This document shows, in pieces, positions 1-7,363 of a DNA stretch of 18,739 bases. The stretch covers positions 1-18,739 of the forward strand of contig JBBQYA010000059.1 of NCBI GenBank assembly GCA_038209155.1, given 5' to 3'. Source of the DNA: JBBQYA01 sp038209155. GTDB taxonomy: Bacteria; Bacteroidota; Bacteroidia; Sphingobacteriales; Sphingobacteriaceae. A program made the translations under genes and the position numbers. Positions within the stretch are counted from its first letter, which is position 1. Each line of letters starts with the position of its first letter. The notes beneath the pieces are model-generated. The model did not search any database and was not told where the DNA came from. It worked only from the letters and a program-made list of their open reading frames with translations.

Positions 1-315
1 TTCTATAGAATCTTTTTTATCAATAAAATTTAAATTATTCTTAGTTTTTTCGGTTCTGTTTTTCTCAATTTTAGTTTCAGATTTTGCTAATTCCGATTTT
101 GATTTTTGATTGCTAACAAAATAAAATCCAGCAACTAATAAAAGTAGTATAGAAGCTGCAGCAGCATATTTATAGAAATAGACAACTTTTTTATTGTTTG
201 CATTTTTATCCAATTTTTCTTCTATTTGGACCCATGATGATGCTTCTGGTTCTAATTCAAAATCCTCAAAAGAATTTTTAATTAACTGATCTAATTTATT
301 TGGTTGATCTTTCAT
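1..315 (-). CDS. Probable anti-sigma factor, 5' part only
   Basis: The first 105 codons of a minus-strand gene that runs off the left edge of the window. It starts with an ATG whose first base is 315 and stays open to base 1. Residues 1-45 are acidic and presumably cytoplasmic, with the pattern FEDFE...W..IEEKL that I know from Bacteroidetes proteins encoded after ECF sigma genes. Residues about 46-67 (YFYKYAAAASILLLLVAGFY) form one membrane helix, followed by a Lys/Glu/Asn-rich stretch that would be periplasmic. The start lies 20 bp inside the end of the sigma gene, so the two are co-transcribed and probably translationally coupled. Role inferred from position and topology: membrane anti-sigma factor that holds the sigma factor. 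The C-terminal sensing part cannot be seen. Confidence 0.7.
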   Translation of the reverse strand, partial: MKDQPNKLDQLIKNSFEDFELEPEASSWVQIEEKLDKNANNKKVVYFYKYAAAASILLLLVAGFYFVSNQKSKSELAKSETKIEKNRTEKTKNNLNFIDKKDSIE

Positions 316-865
316 TATATATATCCTCCATTCTTAAAACTTGTTCTTTTAATAAACCTCTTGCTCTTGCAAGTTGTGATTTTGATGTCCCTTCACTTAT
401 TGATAATTCTTTTGCAATTTCTTTGTGTGTATACCCTTCAATTGCATACATATTAAAAACGATTCGATATCCTGGGGAAAGTTTTTGAATAATAGTTAAT
501 AATTCTTGAACTTTCAATCTACTGTCTGCCATTTCCCAACCTACTACATTATCCTCTACTTCATCACTTGCTACTACTGGAAGCATTCTCAATTTTTTAC
601 GGTAAAATCCAATTGAAGTGGTAACCATTATTCTTTTCAACCATCCTTCAAACGAACCTTCTCCTCTGTAATCATTTATTTTTTCAAACATTCTTACAAA
701 AGCAACTTGCATCATATCTTCAGCTTCTAATCTATCTGTTGCATATCTTGCACAAATTCCTAACATTTTTCCAGCAAACATGCTATATAACATTTCTTGA
801 GAGCGGCTTTTTCCAGCTTTGCAACCTTGTATAATTTCATCAAGAATGTTTTTGTTAACTGTCAT
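296..865 (-). CDS. ECF-family RNA polymerase sigma factor
   Basis: 189 residues, normal ECF length. Region 2 covers about residues 23-92, with the segment EAEDMMQVAFVRMFEKI near 48-63 and GSFEGWLKRIM at 70-80 matching the core-binding and -10-binding helices. Region 4 covers about 122-176, with the helix-turn-helix EGYTHKEIAKELSISEGTSK followed by a basic recognition helix. The sigma-70 regions 1 and 3 are absent, as expected for ECF. It is the first gene of a pair with the overlapping anti-sigma candidate. A promoter with an ECF-like -35/-10 layout lies at 883-914, which suggests autoregulation. The signal sensed and the full regulon are unknown, but the same promoter layout occurs in front of the small secreted protein at 12932. 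Confidence 0.93.
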   Translation of the reverse strand: MTVNKNILDEIIQGCKAGKSRSQEMLYSMFAGKMLGICARYATDRLEAEDMMQVAFVRMFEKINDYRGEGSFEGWLKRIMVTTSIGFYRKKLRMLPVVASDEVEDNVVGWEMADSRLKVQELLTIIQKLSPGYRIVFNMYAIEGYTHKEIAKELSISEGTSKSQLARARGLLKEQVLRMEDIYNERSTK

Positions 866-882
866 CTGAGCGTTTATATTTA

Positions 883-914
883 CAAGAGGCTATTCCATTG
901 CAAAAGGTTGCATG
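883..914 (-). promoter_or_regulatory. ECF-type promoter of the sigma gene
   Basis: On the minus strand: CATGCAACC (914-906) as the -35 region, 18 bp, then TCTTG (887-883) as the -10 region. The AAC core in the -35 box and about 17 bp to a TC-containing -10 box are the usual ECF promoter plan. Transcription would start near 877, leaving a leader of only about 12 nt before the ATG at 865. The same layout with the same spacing is found at 12867-12898. The -35 box overlaps an imperfect dyad at 895-915. Confidence 0.6.
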
Positions 915-939
915 GTAAATAAAAAAAATAAATAAAGCT

Positions 940-2070
940 TTAGGATTTGATTTTTGAAAGAAAAAAATCTTGTTTGAAAATCAAAAAAAGGCTATTTGAG
1001 AACTGAAAAGCACTTTTTTTATTTAAATCAAAGTAGGGTTCAAATCGAGAACTTAGAATTAAATTTTTGCTCAAATTAATATTACCGATCAATCTTAAGA
1101 TTAACAATTCTCTTTCTTTAAGAAAATAAGCCTCATTATCAATTTTGATAGAAACGGATTGATAAACTGGACTTCCTAAAATTGATTGAAATCCATTACC
1201 CCTAAAATAAGTAGCATACAACTCAAAATAATTGGTCCTGATTTTTGCATTAGCATTAAAACCATTTCCATTTGGAAAAATTTGGTAAGGAAATGGAGAA
1301 AATAATTTTTGATATAAATGAAAAACAGAAAACTGATATTGATTAATAAAATTTTTACCTGAGGAAGTGAATTCAATTCCTAAAGCAGTATTTAATCGAG
1401 TTTGAATGGGTTCATTCAAAGTATCTATTTGCCCACCGCGATGAAATGCAATTGCTTGTAAAGGAAATTCGAGTTTGTTGTTAGCCGATTTAAAAGGTTT
1501 AATTCTACTTGATAATCCTCCATTTATCTCCTCTTGATCTGAAGATGGTTTATAGATCATTTTTTCCCAATTAATCCAAAAATCTGTATAAAAATATTCT
1601 TTATCAGCTATAAATTGAGTTCCATATTCTAAAGGATCTACAATCTTTCTATCTTGATCATAAAGAATTTCTAAATAATTATGATCGGTGGTACCTTGTA
1701 AAACCCCATTAATTAATTTCAAATTATTTTTTTGATAAATAATGGAAAACACAGGCAAAACATCATTGATTCCATCAAATCCAAAATCTTTTCGAATTAA
1801 TACACCTGCATTAATCGCAACATTTTCATTAGAGTAAAAAGTTAAAGAAGGAATATTTTGAGTTCCATAGAAAGTAATTCCATCTGCAAATTTATTGAAG
1901 TACTCGTAGTTACGTTGGTAATTAAAACTGTATATTGAAAGTTCTAATGACTTACTTTTAGTAGAATCTGGAACAATGAATTTAGAAAAAGCAGAATTAT
2001 CTATTTGGGAAAACGCGTTTGTAGAATTAATTAAAAAAAAATAAATCAACCATTTTTTAATGCTTTTCAT
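940..2070 (-). CDS. Secreted, probably outer-membrane protein of unknown function
   Basis: 376 residues. The N-terminus (K-rich start, hydrophobic core 7-15, ending in AFSQ at about 22) is a signal peptide. The rest has no membrane helix but is rich in aromatic residues and in alternating polar/hydrophobic stretches, such as FELYATYF and LILRLIGNINL, which suits a beta-barrel. The last residues (SKIKS) lack the terminal Phe typical of BamA substrates. I do not recognise the family. Its ATG (2070-2068) overlaps the TGA stop of hemJ by 4 bp, so the two are translationally coupled and expressed together. A role in porphyrin or iron handling would be speculation based only on this coupling. Confidence 0.8.
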   Translation of the reverse strand: MKSIKKWLIYFFLINSTNAFSQIDNSAFSKFIVPDSTKSKSLELSIYSFNYQRNYEYFNKFADGITFYGTQNIPSLTFYSNENVAINAGVLIRKDFGFDGINDVLPVFSIIYQKNNLKLINGVLQGTTDHNYLEILYDQDRKIVDPLEYGTQFIADKEYFYTDFWINWEKMIYKPSSDQEEINGGLSSRIKPFKSANNKLEFPLQAIAFHRGGQIDTLNEPIQTRLNTALGIEFTSSGKNFINQYQFSVFHLYQKLFSPFPYQIFPNGNGFNANAKIRTNYFELYATYFRGNGFQSILGSPVYQSVSIKIDNEAYFLKERELLILRLIGNINLSKNLILSSRFEPYFDLNKKSAFQFSNSLFLIFKQDFFLSKIKS

Positions 2071-2627
2071 TCTTCTCCCTTTTTCAATCTTATTAATTTA
2101 TAAACACGAACACCAATCATTAATAGAAGCCCTAAAACCACTAAACCCAATATTCCGAAAATCCAATCGACTGTACTTTTTAAAATTACTAAGAAAACAA
2201 TTGCAAATAAAAACAAAGTTGCTAACTCATTCCAGATTCTAAAAAAGGTAGAAGTTCTTTTGGATTCATTTTTCCTAAATTGTTTGATAAAATAGGTACA
2301 TGTGAAGTGATAACTTAATAACAAAAAAACAAATGCAAGTTTTATATGCATCCAAGGTTGTTGAAGCCAATATGGAGCTATATAAATTAAAAGTACACCA
2401 GTTATAATTGTCAAAACCATTCCTGGATTTCCGATTATATTCCACAATCTGTCCTCCATTATTTTGTATTGTGCTATCAAAATAGATTTATCGGGCTCTG
2501 ATTTATTCTGTGCTTCTGTATGATATACAAATAATCTAACTATGTAAAACAATGCTGCAAACCATGTTACCATAAAAATAACATGCAACGATTTAATGTA
2601 AGGATACCAAGAATCAATAGTAGACAT
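2067..2627 (-). CDS. hemJ: Protoporphyrinogen IX oxidase HemJ (UPF0093/CopD-like membrane protein)
   Basis: Oxidises protoporphyrinogen IX to protoporphyrin IX in the inner membrane, the penultimate step of protoporphyrin-dependent heme synthesis. The frame opens with GTG (2630) directly before ATG (2627); I take the ATG, giving 186 residues. Family marks are the first helix WYPYIKSLHVIFMVTWFA with the invariant His (residue 15), FYIVRLFVYH, the helix MHIKLAFVFLLLSYH with the invariant Lys (residue 96), and FFRIWNELATLFLFAIVFLVILK. There are about five hydrophobic helices. The next gene overlaps by 4 bp (ATGA). It sits 2.1 kb beyond the end of the hemA-hemE operon on the same strand, with unrelated genes between, so it is probably a separate transcription unit. 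Confidence 0.93.
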   Translation of the reverse strand: MSTIDSWYPYIKSLHVIFMVTWFAALFYIVRLFVYHTEAQNKSEPDKSILIAQYKIMEDRLWNIIGNPGMVLTIITGVLLIYIAPYWLQQPWMHIKLAFVFLLLSYHFTCTYFIKQFRKNESKRTSTFFRIWNELATLFLFAIVFLVILKSTVDWIFGILGLVVLGLLLMIGVRVYKLIRLKKGEE

Positions 2628-3028
2628 CACTAATTTTAAAAAACAAATTTGCTAAGAAAAATGGGTTTTTTATAAAAAAAATATGTTAGAGAAGATTTCT
2701 GTGGTGCAAAATTTTCTTTTTAAAAACTTTCTTTAGTAAAAATTATATTTTGGAAATGAAAAATCTAAAATTAATAAAATTTTTTTTATAACATCTGGAG
2801 AATAAAAAAAATGACATTATTATAACGAAATTTAGTTATTGAGATTGTTTTTAATAACTCAAATTAAAAATATTAATTATAAAATATAACAAAATAGCAT
2901 AATTTTTAAAGTAAATAAAAACGGATAGTAATAATATCGAAAAAATGATAAAATTTAAATTATTAAACAAAAGAAATTATTTTTTTGACAACTATTAATA
3001 TCTAACTATTAATTGATTTAAATAAATA
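2628..3028. other. Gene-free, very AT-rich stretch
   Basis: About 400 bp upstream of hemJ and downstream of the 62-residue protein. All frames are closed by frequent stops. I see no tRNA and no hairpin with a T-run. The only structure noted is a 9-bp direct repeat ACTATTAAT at 2991-2999 and 3005-3013, which is weak given the base composition. No TAnnTTTG element was found close to hemJ. Confidence 0.6.
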
Positions 3029-3217
3029 TTATTTTGCTTGATCAGTGGTATTTCTTACTAAGCTAATTCCTGTAAAAAAGAAGATAGCACCAAGTATTCC
3101 AAATACTATTAAAGATTTGAAGTCTACTGAATTTTGAACGAAGCCAGTCGCTGTGTAAATTAATCCACCAATTCCTAAAAGTGTAAGAATAAGTCCGAAA
3201 ATTCTTTTAAGGTTCAT
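3029..3217 (-). CDS. Small two-helix membrane protein
   Basis: 62 residues. There are two hydrophobic helices, about 5-25 (RIFGLILTLLGIGGLIYTA) and 37-56 (SLIVFGILGAIFFFTGISLV), with a short polar loop and a short charged tail. The Gly-rich first helix ending in Gly-Gly is common among small Bacteroidetes inner-membrane proteins of unknown function. It lies 25 bp downstream of the broken copper-storage gene and is probably in the same transcript. Function unknown. Confidence 0.7.
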   Translation of the reverse strand: MNLKRIFGLILTLLGIGGLIYTATGFVQNSVDFKSLIVFGILGAIFFFTGISLVRNTTDQAK

Positions 3218-3242
3218 TTTTATGTTATTTAATTAAATATGA

Positions 3243-3584
3243 TTAAGCAATTAATAATTGATTCATAAACATTTTACACTCTTCGATACATTCTCTGCAA
3301 GCAACAGCGCATTCATTACAACTATCGTCTACATTAGAATGCAATTCACACTCTTCTGCGCAAGCGGTACAAATTTCTACACATTCTCGCATAATATGTC
3401 TAGTATATAAAGAATTTCTTGCCAAAAAATCTGCGGATACATTACAAATACTAATACAATCCATACAAATTTTGATACAACTTTCAATATTTTGATAATT
3501 ATATCCTTTGAGTCAAGAGGAAAGGCAATTATTACAATTAATTGAACAATTTTTTAAAGCATCCTGTATTGATTGATTTTCCAT
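3243..3584 (-). pseudogene. Four-helix-bundle copper-storage protein (Csp/DUF326) with in-frame TGA
   Basis: Read from the ATG at 3584, the frame gives a typical Csp start (MENQSIQDALKNCSINCNNC...), meets TGA at codon 24 (3515-3513), then continues in the same frame to the normal end as an uninterrupted, fully Csp-like sequence, 113 codons in all. Cys residues fall at 13, 17, 20, 36, 40, 43, 47, 68, 72, 75, 79, 89, 92, 96, 99 and 103, with the CxxxC and CxxC spacing of copper-lined helix bundles. The stop replaces the expected Cys of a CxxCxxxC stretch, so one base change (TGC or TGT to TGA) explains it. There is no signal peptide, so the intact protein would be cytosolic like Csp3. Without readthrough, only a 73-residue piece starting at Met41 (base 3464) could be made, lacking the first helix. 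Alternatives are a sequencing error or, less likely, selenocysteine. Confidence 0.85.
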
Positions 3585-3645
3585 TTTTTAGAAAATTTTG
3601 CAAAACAATCATGCCAATTGACAAAAAATGATTTAAGTTCCAATG

Positions 3646-3653
3646 CAAAAATA
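3646..3653 (-). promoter_or_regulatory. Putative -7 element before the copper-storage gene
   Basis: The minus strand reads TATTTTTG, fitting the Bacteroidetes -7 consensus TAnnTTTG, followed by C as is common. The expected start of transcription is near 3640, about 55 nt before the ATG at 3584. No TTG -33 box is seen at 17-23 bp, so the call rests on the -7 box alone. Confidence 0.35.
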
Positions 3654-3797
3654 CAATCACCAGTTTTCTTTTAAACTTTATCTAACTAAATAATATTCTA
3701 AGTAAATGAGATATTTATGTTTAGCTAAATTACAGATGTATCAAAATTAAATCAAAAAAAAGGAATTTTTAGATTCTTGTTTTTATGATTTAATTAT

Positions 3798-4391
3798 TTA
3801 AAGTGAATTTAATAATAACCCAGCTACAAATCCGGCAACAAAACCTATTCCAAAATTTATCCAAACTTTTCCAGATTTAATTCTTTTCGCTTTTGCTTTA
3901 TACCCATTTTGATAATCTAAATAATTAAATCTTTGAGTGTCTGGGTAATTTAAATTTCTATTTAGTGGTGGCGAAACAGACGTAATAATAGCTGGAACCA
4001 AACCTGCAAAGGGAAATATTATTGAAGTTACTAAGGTAACAGTACTAGCTGTTTTGTAGCCCTTATAATATTTTAAAGCATCCGCTTGACCATTTTTATA
4101 TCCCGCTTCTCCTAAAAATTGCGGGTCTTTTATATTTGTTAATTCTGATGGATCAGTTTGGGAAAAAATCTCGGATACTTTATTCTCGTAGGTTATTTTT
4201 ATCACATCAGTTTTCAATATTGTGAATGTTGGTCCATTCAAATTATCAAATAATTTGTATTTAATAATCTCAGAAGAAACCTCTACAACTTTTGATTTTA
4301 GTTCTTCTCCAGACCTTTTTATAATAATATCTTGTGAAAACAATTGACAGGAAACTAGTAGTATTAAGGTAAATAAGAACAGTTTTTTCAT
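3798..4391 (-). CDS. Exported protein of unknown function, Bacteroidetes type
   Basis: 197 residues. The N-terminus is a signal sequence; LVSC (12-15) would fit a lipobox, but the following LFSQ|D also fits ordinary signal peptidase cleavage, so lipoprotein status is open. Residues 21-75 form a small beta-rich region with the pattern DIIIKRSGEE...EVSSEIIKYK...NGP.F.I.K.DVIKITYEN, which I recognise from many uncharacterised Bacteroidetes exported proteins. Two Gly/Tyr-rich segments follow (GYKNGQADALKYYKGYK and YQNGYKAKAKRIKSGK), each before a hydrophobic helix (about 117-138 and 177-195). No enzyme motif is visible. It is flanked by intergenic DNA on both sides and is probably monocistronic. 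Confidence 0.75.
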   Translation of the reverse strand: MKKLFLFTLILLVSCQLFSQDIIIKRSGEELKSKVVEVSSEIIKYKLFDNLNGPTFTILKTDVIKITYENKVSEIFSQTDPSELTNIKDPQFLGEAGYKNGQADALKYYKGYKTASTVTLVTSIIFPFAGLVPAIITSVSPPLNRNLNYPDTQRFNYLDYQNGYKAKAKRIKSGKVWINFGIGFVAGFVAGLLLNSL

Positions 4392-4425
4392 TTTTATGAA
4401 TATTTTACACGTTTTTTATGTATTA

Positions 4426-4433
4426 CAAACATA
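4426..4433 (-). promoter_or_regulatory. Putative -7 element before the 197-residue exported protein
   Basis: The minus strand reads TATGTTTG, matching TAnnTTTG. Transcription would begin near 4420, about 30 nt before the ATG at 4391. No clear -33 TTG at the usual distance. Confidence 0.35.
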
Positions 4434-4745
4434 ATTATAATGTTTAATTAAAATAAATTTTATTTAAAATATATTTTTTAAAAATTCTTTTGATAATATA
4501 ATAAGAACTCAATTATAAAAGTATTTTTTTTGAAATAAATTAAATTAAAAAATCGCCTAAAGTTTGGAAAAAATGGCTATTAGAATATTTAGTTATAAAA
4601 TTTCAATTCAATTGGCCTCTGTAAACTTATATTTGAATTATAATTCCTCCTTACCAATTTTTCATACTTAAAGGTTTGGAAAACGGAAAGCATGTAAAAA
4701 AATTAGCAAAAAAAGTTAGGGAGAAGAATAAAAACAACCTTGTAT
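4434..4745. other. Gene-free stretch between hemE and the exported protein gene
   Basis: About 310 bp (350 bp counting the promoter region). No open frame of gene quality, no tRNA. I see no convincing hairpin plus T-run to end the heme operon; if a terminator exists here it is not of the simple intrinsic type. Confidence 0.5.
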
Positions 4746-5771
4746 TTAATAAACAAATTCATTTACAACTTCAAAAGCATACTTAACATTTTCAAAAGGA
4801 ATATCTGGCATTATTCCATGACCCAAATTAAATATAAATCCATTTTGATTTCTCATATCCTCAAATAATTTATGAATACGCTTTTTAATAATCGCTTTTT
4901 CAGCATATAAAATATGAGGATCTAAATTTCCTTGCACAGCAATTCCATTAGGTAATAACTTTTTTATTGTAGACAAGTCAGCATTCCAATCTACAGAAAT
5001 CACATCTGGTTGAGCCTCTGCCATTAATGGAGCAAATACTGAACTTCCTTTGCAAAATGAAATAACTGGAATGTTTTTTCTATTTAATCTACCTATTATT
5101 TGTTTATTATATTGATGAGAAAAGTCAGAATAATCGTCCCAAGAAAGTGCCAATGCCCAACTATCAAATAGTTGAACGGCATCTACACCAGCTTCAATTT
5201 GCATATTTAAATAATCAACCGTCACATCCGCAATTTTTTGCAATAATACATGTGCAAGCTCAGGTTCATTATGAATAAATAATTTAGTTAATTTAAAATC
5301 TTTAGAAGATTTTCCTTCAATCAGATAACTCATAACTGTAAAAGGCGCTCCAGCAAATCCAATTAATGGCAACTTTCCATTTAATTCTGATTTTACCATT
5401 TTAATCATATTTTTCACATAAGCCAAAGATTCGTTTACATCTGGAGAAAGTAAATTGTGAATATCCTTCGCATTTCTTATTGGATTTGCAAATACTGGAC
5501 CTACGCCGTTCGCAAAGGTAAGTTGTCCACCCATTGCTTCTGCAGTTACCAAAATATCGGAAAACATAATTGCTGCATCAGTTTTTAATAAATTTACCGG
5601 CAACATGGTTACTTCTGTGGCTAATTCTGGAGTTTTGCACATTTCCATAAATGAATATTTATTCTTTATGTCCCAATATTCTTTCATAAACCTCCCAGCT
5701 TGACGCATCATCCAAATAGGTGGACGTGGTACAGGTTTACTCATTGCAGCATCTAAAAATATATGACTCAT
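4746..5771 (-). CDS. hemE: Uroporphyrinogen decarboxylase
   Basis: Cytoplasmic enzyme that removes four carboxyl groups from uroporphyrinogen III to give coproporphyrinogen III. 341 residues, normal length. Family marks in order: RPPIWMMRQAGRFMKEYW (16-33) with the substrate-binding Arg23 and Arg27, AAIMFSDILVTAEAMG with the central Asp, LIGFAGAPFTVMSYLIEG, the DSWALALSW stretch, and GHGIMPDIPFENV near the C-terminus. It is the last gene of the hem operon, 21 bp after the response regulator gene. No hemN/hemF or hemH follows, so the late steps other than HemJ must be encoded elsewhere. Confidence 0.97.
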   Translation of the reverse strand: MSHIFLDAAMSKPVPRPPIWMMRQAGRFMKEYWDIKNKYSFMEMCKTPELATEVTMLPVNLLKTDAAIMFSDILVTAEAMGGQLTFANGVGPVFANPIRNAKDIHNLLSPDVNESLAYVKNMIKMVKSELNGKLPLIGFAGAPFTVMSYLIEGKSSKDFKLTKLFIHNEPELAHVLLQKIADVTVDYLNMQIEAGVDAVQLFDSWALALSWDDYSDFSHQYNKQIIGRLNRKNIPVISFCKGSSVFAPLMAEAQPDVISVDWNADLSTIKKLLPNGIAVQGNLDPHILYAEKAIIKKRIHKLFEDMRNQNGFIFNLGHGIMPDIPFENVKYAFEVVNEFVY

Positions 5772-5792
5772 TTTTACTTATTCTAAATTATA

Positions 5793-6485
5793 TTATTCTG
5801 AAAATTTATATCCCACTCCTCGTATAGAATGAAAATGATCTGGATTTCTGGGATCTTTTTCGAAGTACTTTCTAAAAACGAGTATAAAGTTGTCTATTGT
5901 TCTTGTAGAAGGGTAAACATCGTAATTCCAAACTGTTTCTAAAATTTGTTCTCTAGAAATAACGTTGTTCTTTCGCTCGATAAGTAGTTTTAATAACATG
6001 GTTTCTTTTCGGGTTAGTTTAATTTCAGTCCCCAAATTATCTGTATAAAGATAATTGTCAAAATTAATAACGTTATTATTTATTGTGTAAATTGTTGGGC
6101 TAAGTGATTGATTATTAGCAAAACTTCTTCTTACTAAGATACCAACCCGTAATATTAATTCTTCTAAATTAAACGGTTTCACTAAATAATCATCTGCTCC
6201 CTTTTTTAGTCCCATCACTCTATCCTCTGTTGAATTTTTAGCAGTAAGAAATAAGATTGGTAAAGTTGAATTTTCCAAGCGAATGGTTTCACAAACTTGG
6301 AATCCGTCTATTTCAGGAAGCATTACATCCAAAATAACTAAATTAAATCGTTCTTCTTTAATATATTTTAATGCTTTCTTTCCATCTGTAGCAGTAGTAA
6401 CGTGATAATCTTCTAATTCTAGATTTAGTTTTATTGCTTCTAATAAATGCTCTTCGTCTTCAACTAATAATATTCTAGAAATCAT
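5793..6485 (-). CDS. OmpR/PhoB-type response regulator in the heme operon
   Basis: 230 residues. The receiver domain (3-118) has the acidic pair Glu9/Asp10, phospho-acceptor Asp53 in VILDVMLPEIDG, Thr81 in LFLTAKN, and Lys103 in DDYLVKPFN, so it looks fully active. The winged-helix DNA-binding domain (about 135-229) has KLTRKETMLLKLLI, REQILETVWNY, the recognition-helix segment STRTIDNFILVFRKYF, and ends RGVGYKF. Its ATG overlaps the TGA of the kinase gene by 4 bp, so the two are made together. Sitting between hemL and hemE in one operon, it most likely controls heme synthesis and/or uptake genes, including its own operon; this is inferred from position and from the similar locus I recall in Leptospira. 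The hemA upstream region holds repeats that could be its sites. Confidence 0.95.
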   Translation of the reverse strand: MISRILLVEDEEHLLEAIKLNLELEDYHVTTATDGKKALKYIKEERFNLVILDVMLPEIDGFQVCETIRLENSTLPILFLTAKNSTEDRVMGLKKGADDYLVKPFNLEELILRVGILVRRSFANNQSLSPTIYTINNNVINFDNYLYTDNLGTEIKLTRKETMLLKLLIERKNNVISREQILETVWNYDVYPSTRTIDNFILVFRKYFEKDPRNPDHFHSIRGVGYKFSE

Positions 6486-7363
6486 GCTGGTATTAGTATA
6501 TTATTTATAAAAACTATTCTAAAAACACTGCCACTTGGTAAATTATTTATTATTTTAATACTAGCTTTTTGATGGTTTAAAACTTCTTTTACAATGAATA
6601 ATCCTAATCCTGTACCTTTAGTTTTTCTTGTATTTTCATTACCTATTCTATAGAATTTTTCAAAAACTTTTTGTTTTTCTTCTTCAGCAATTCCCTCTCC
6701 ATTATCAGCAACTTCAAATACAACATGATCTTTGTCAGTCATTAATCGAATTGCTATTTTTGAATTATCGGAAGAATATTTAATTGCATTTTCTATCAAA
6801 TTAGAAACTACTGAACTCAATGCAAATTCATCTGCTTTTAAGTAAACATCTTCTTGAATACTTGTTTCAAATGTTATTGTTTTGGCGGCTAGATTTCTGA
6901 ATCGAGATAATACAACTATTACCAATTGCGAAAAATTAAATTTACTTTTTGGATATAAATAGCTTTTATCATCGATTCTAGTTGCTATTAACATATTCTC
7001 AACCAAATCATCCAATCTGTCTATATCCTTTATGGAATTGGATATAAATTTCTTTTGTTGAGATTTTTCTAAATCTCTTTTTTCTATTGTTTCTAAGTAC
7101 AATTTTATTGCCGCTAAAGGTGATTTAAATTCATGGGTTACAGAGAGCAAAAAGTTTTTATGTCTGCTCTGTAAGGCGTCTTCATCGGCCATTGCCTTTC
7201 TCATTTTGTAGGCTGCAAATAATAAAATAGAAATAAAAACTACTCCTTCACCTATCACCATAATCCATTTTTCTTTTTGTAATTCTACAAGCAGAAAAGC
7301 CCACCAACAAAACTGGGCAAATACATATCCAACAATTAAATAAAAAATTGTGATTGGTTTCAT
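6482..7363 (-). CDS. Sensor histidine kinase in the heme operon, without a periplasmic domain
   Basis: 293 residues. Two membrane helices (about 6-27 and 33-52) are separated by only five or so residues (ELQKEKW), so there is almost no extracytoplasmic loop. The dimerisation/phosphotransfer helix carries His77 in SVTHEFKSPLAAIK. The ATP-binding domain has the N box with Asn192 (NLIENAIKY), the G1 box DNGEGI (220-225), an F box at EKFYRI, and the G2 box GTGLGLFIVKE (250-260). All catalytic motifs are intact. This topology is that of intramembrane-sensing kinases, which read the membrane or a partner protein rather than a soluble periplasmic ligand. It overlaps hemL (ATGA) upstream and the response regulator (ATGA) downstream. 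The ligand is unknown; heme, a porphyrin or envelope damage by porphyrins are reasonable guesses. Confidence 0.94.
   Translation of the reverse strand: MKPITIFYLIVGYVFAQFCWWAFLLVELQKEKWIMVIGEGVVFISILLFAAYKMRKAMADEDALQSRHKNFLLSVTHEFKSPLAAIKLYLETIEKRDLEKSQQKKFISNSIKDIDRLDDLVENMLIATRIDDKSYLYPKSKFNFSQLVIVVLSRFRNLAAKTITFETSIQEDVYLKADEFALSSVVSNLIENAIKYSSDNSKIAIRLMTDKDHVVFEVADNGEGIAEEEKQKVFEKFYRIGNENTRKTKGTGLGLFIVKEVLNHQKASIKIINNLPSGSVFRIVFINNILIPA

Noticed and set aside
895..915. Dyad around TGCAA-AAGG-TTGCA as terminator of the gene at 940-2070
   Set aside because: On the minus strand the T-rich run comes before the hairpin, not after. The sequence is better explained as the -35 region of the sigma promoter.
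5793..7363. Possibility that the kinase/regulator pair is a chance insertion into the heme operon
   Set aside because: 4-bp ATGA overlaps on both sides of the kinase gene, the same strand and the same base composition speak for an integrated, co-translated unit.
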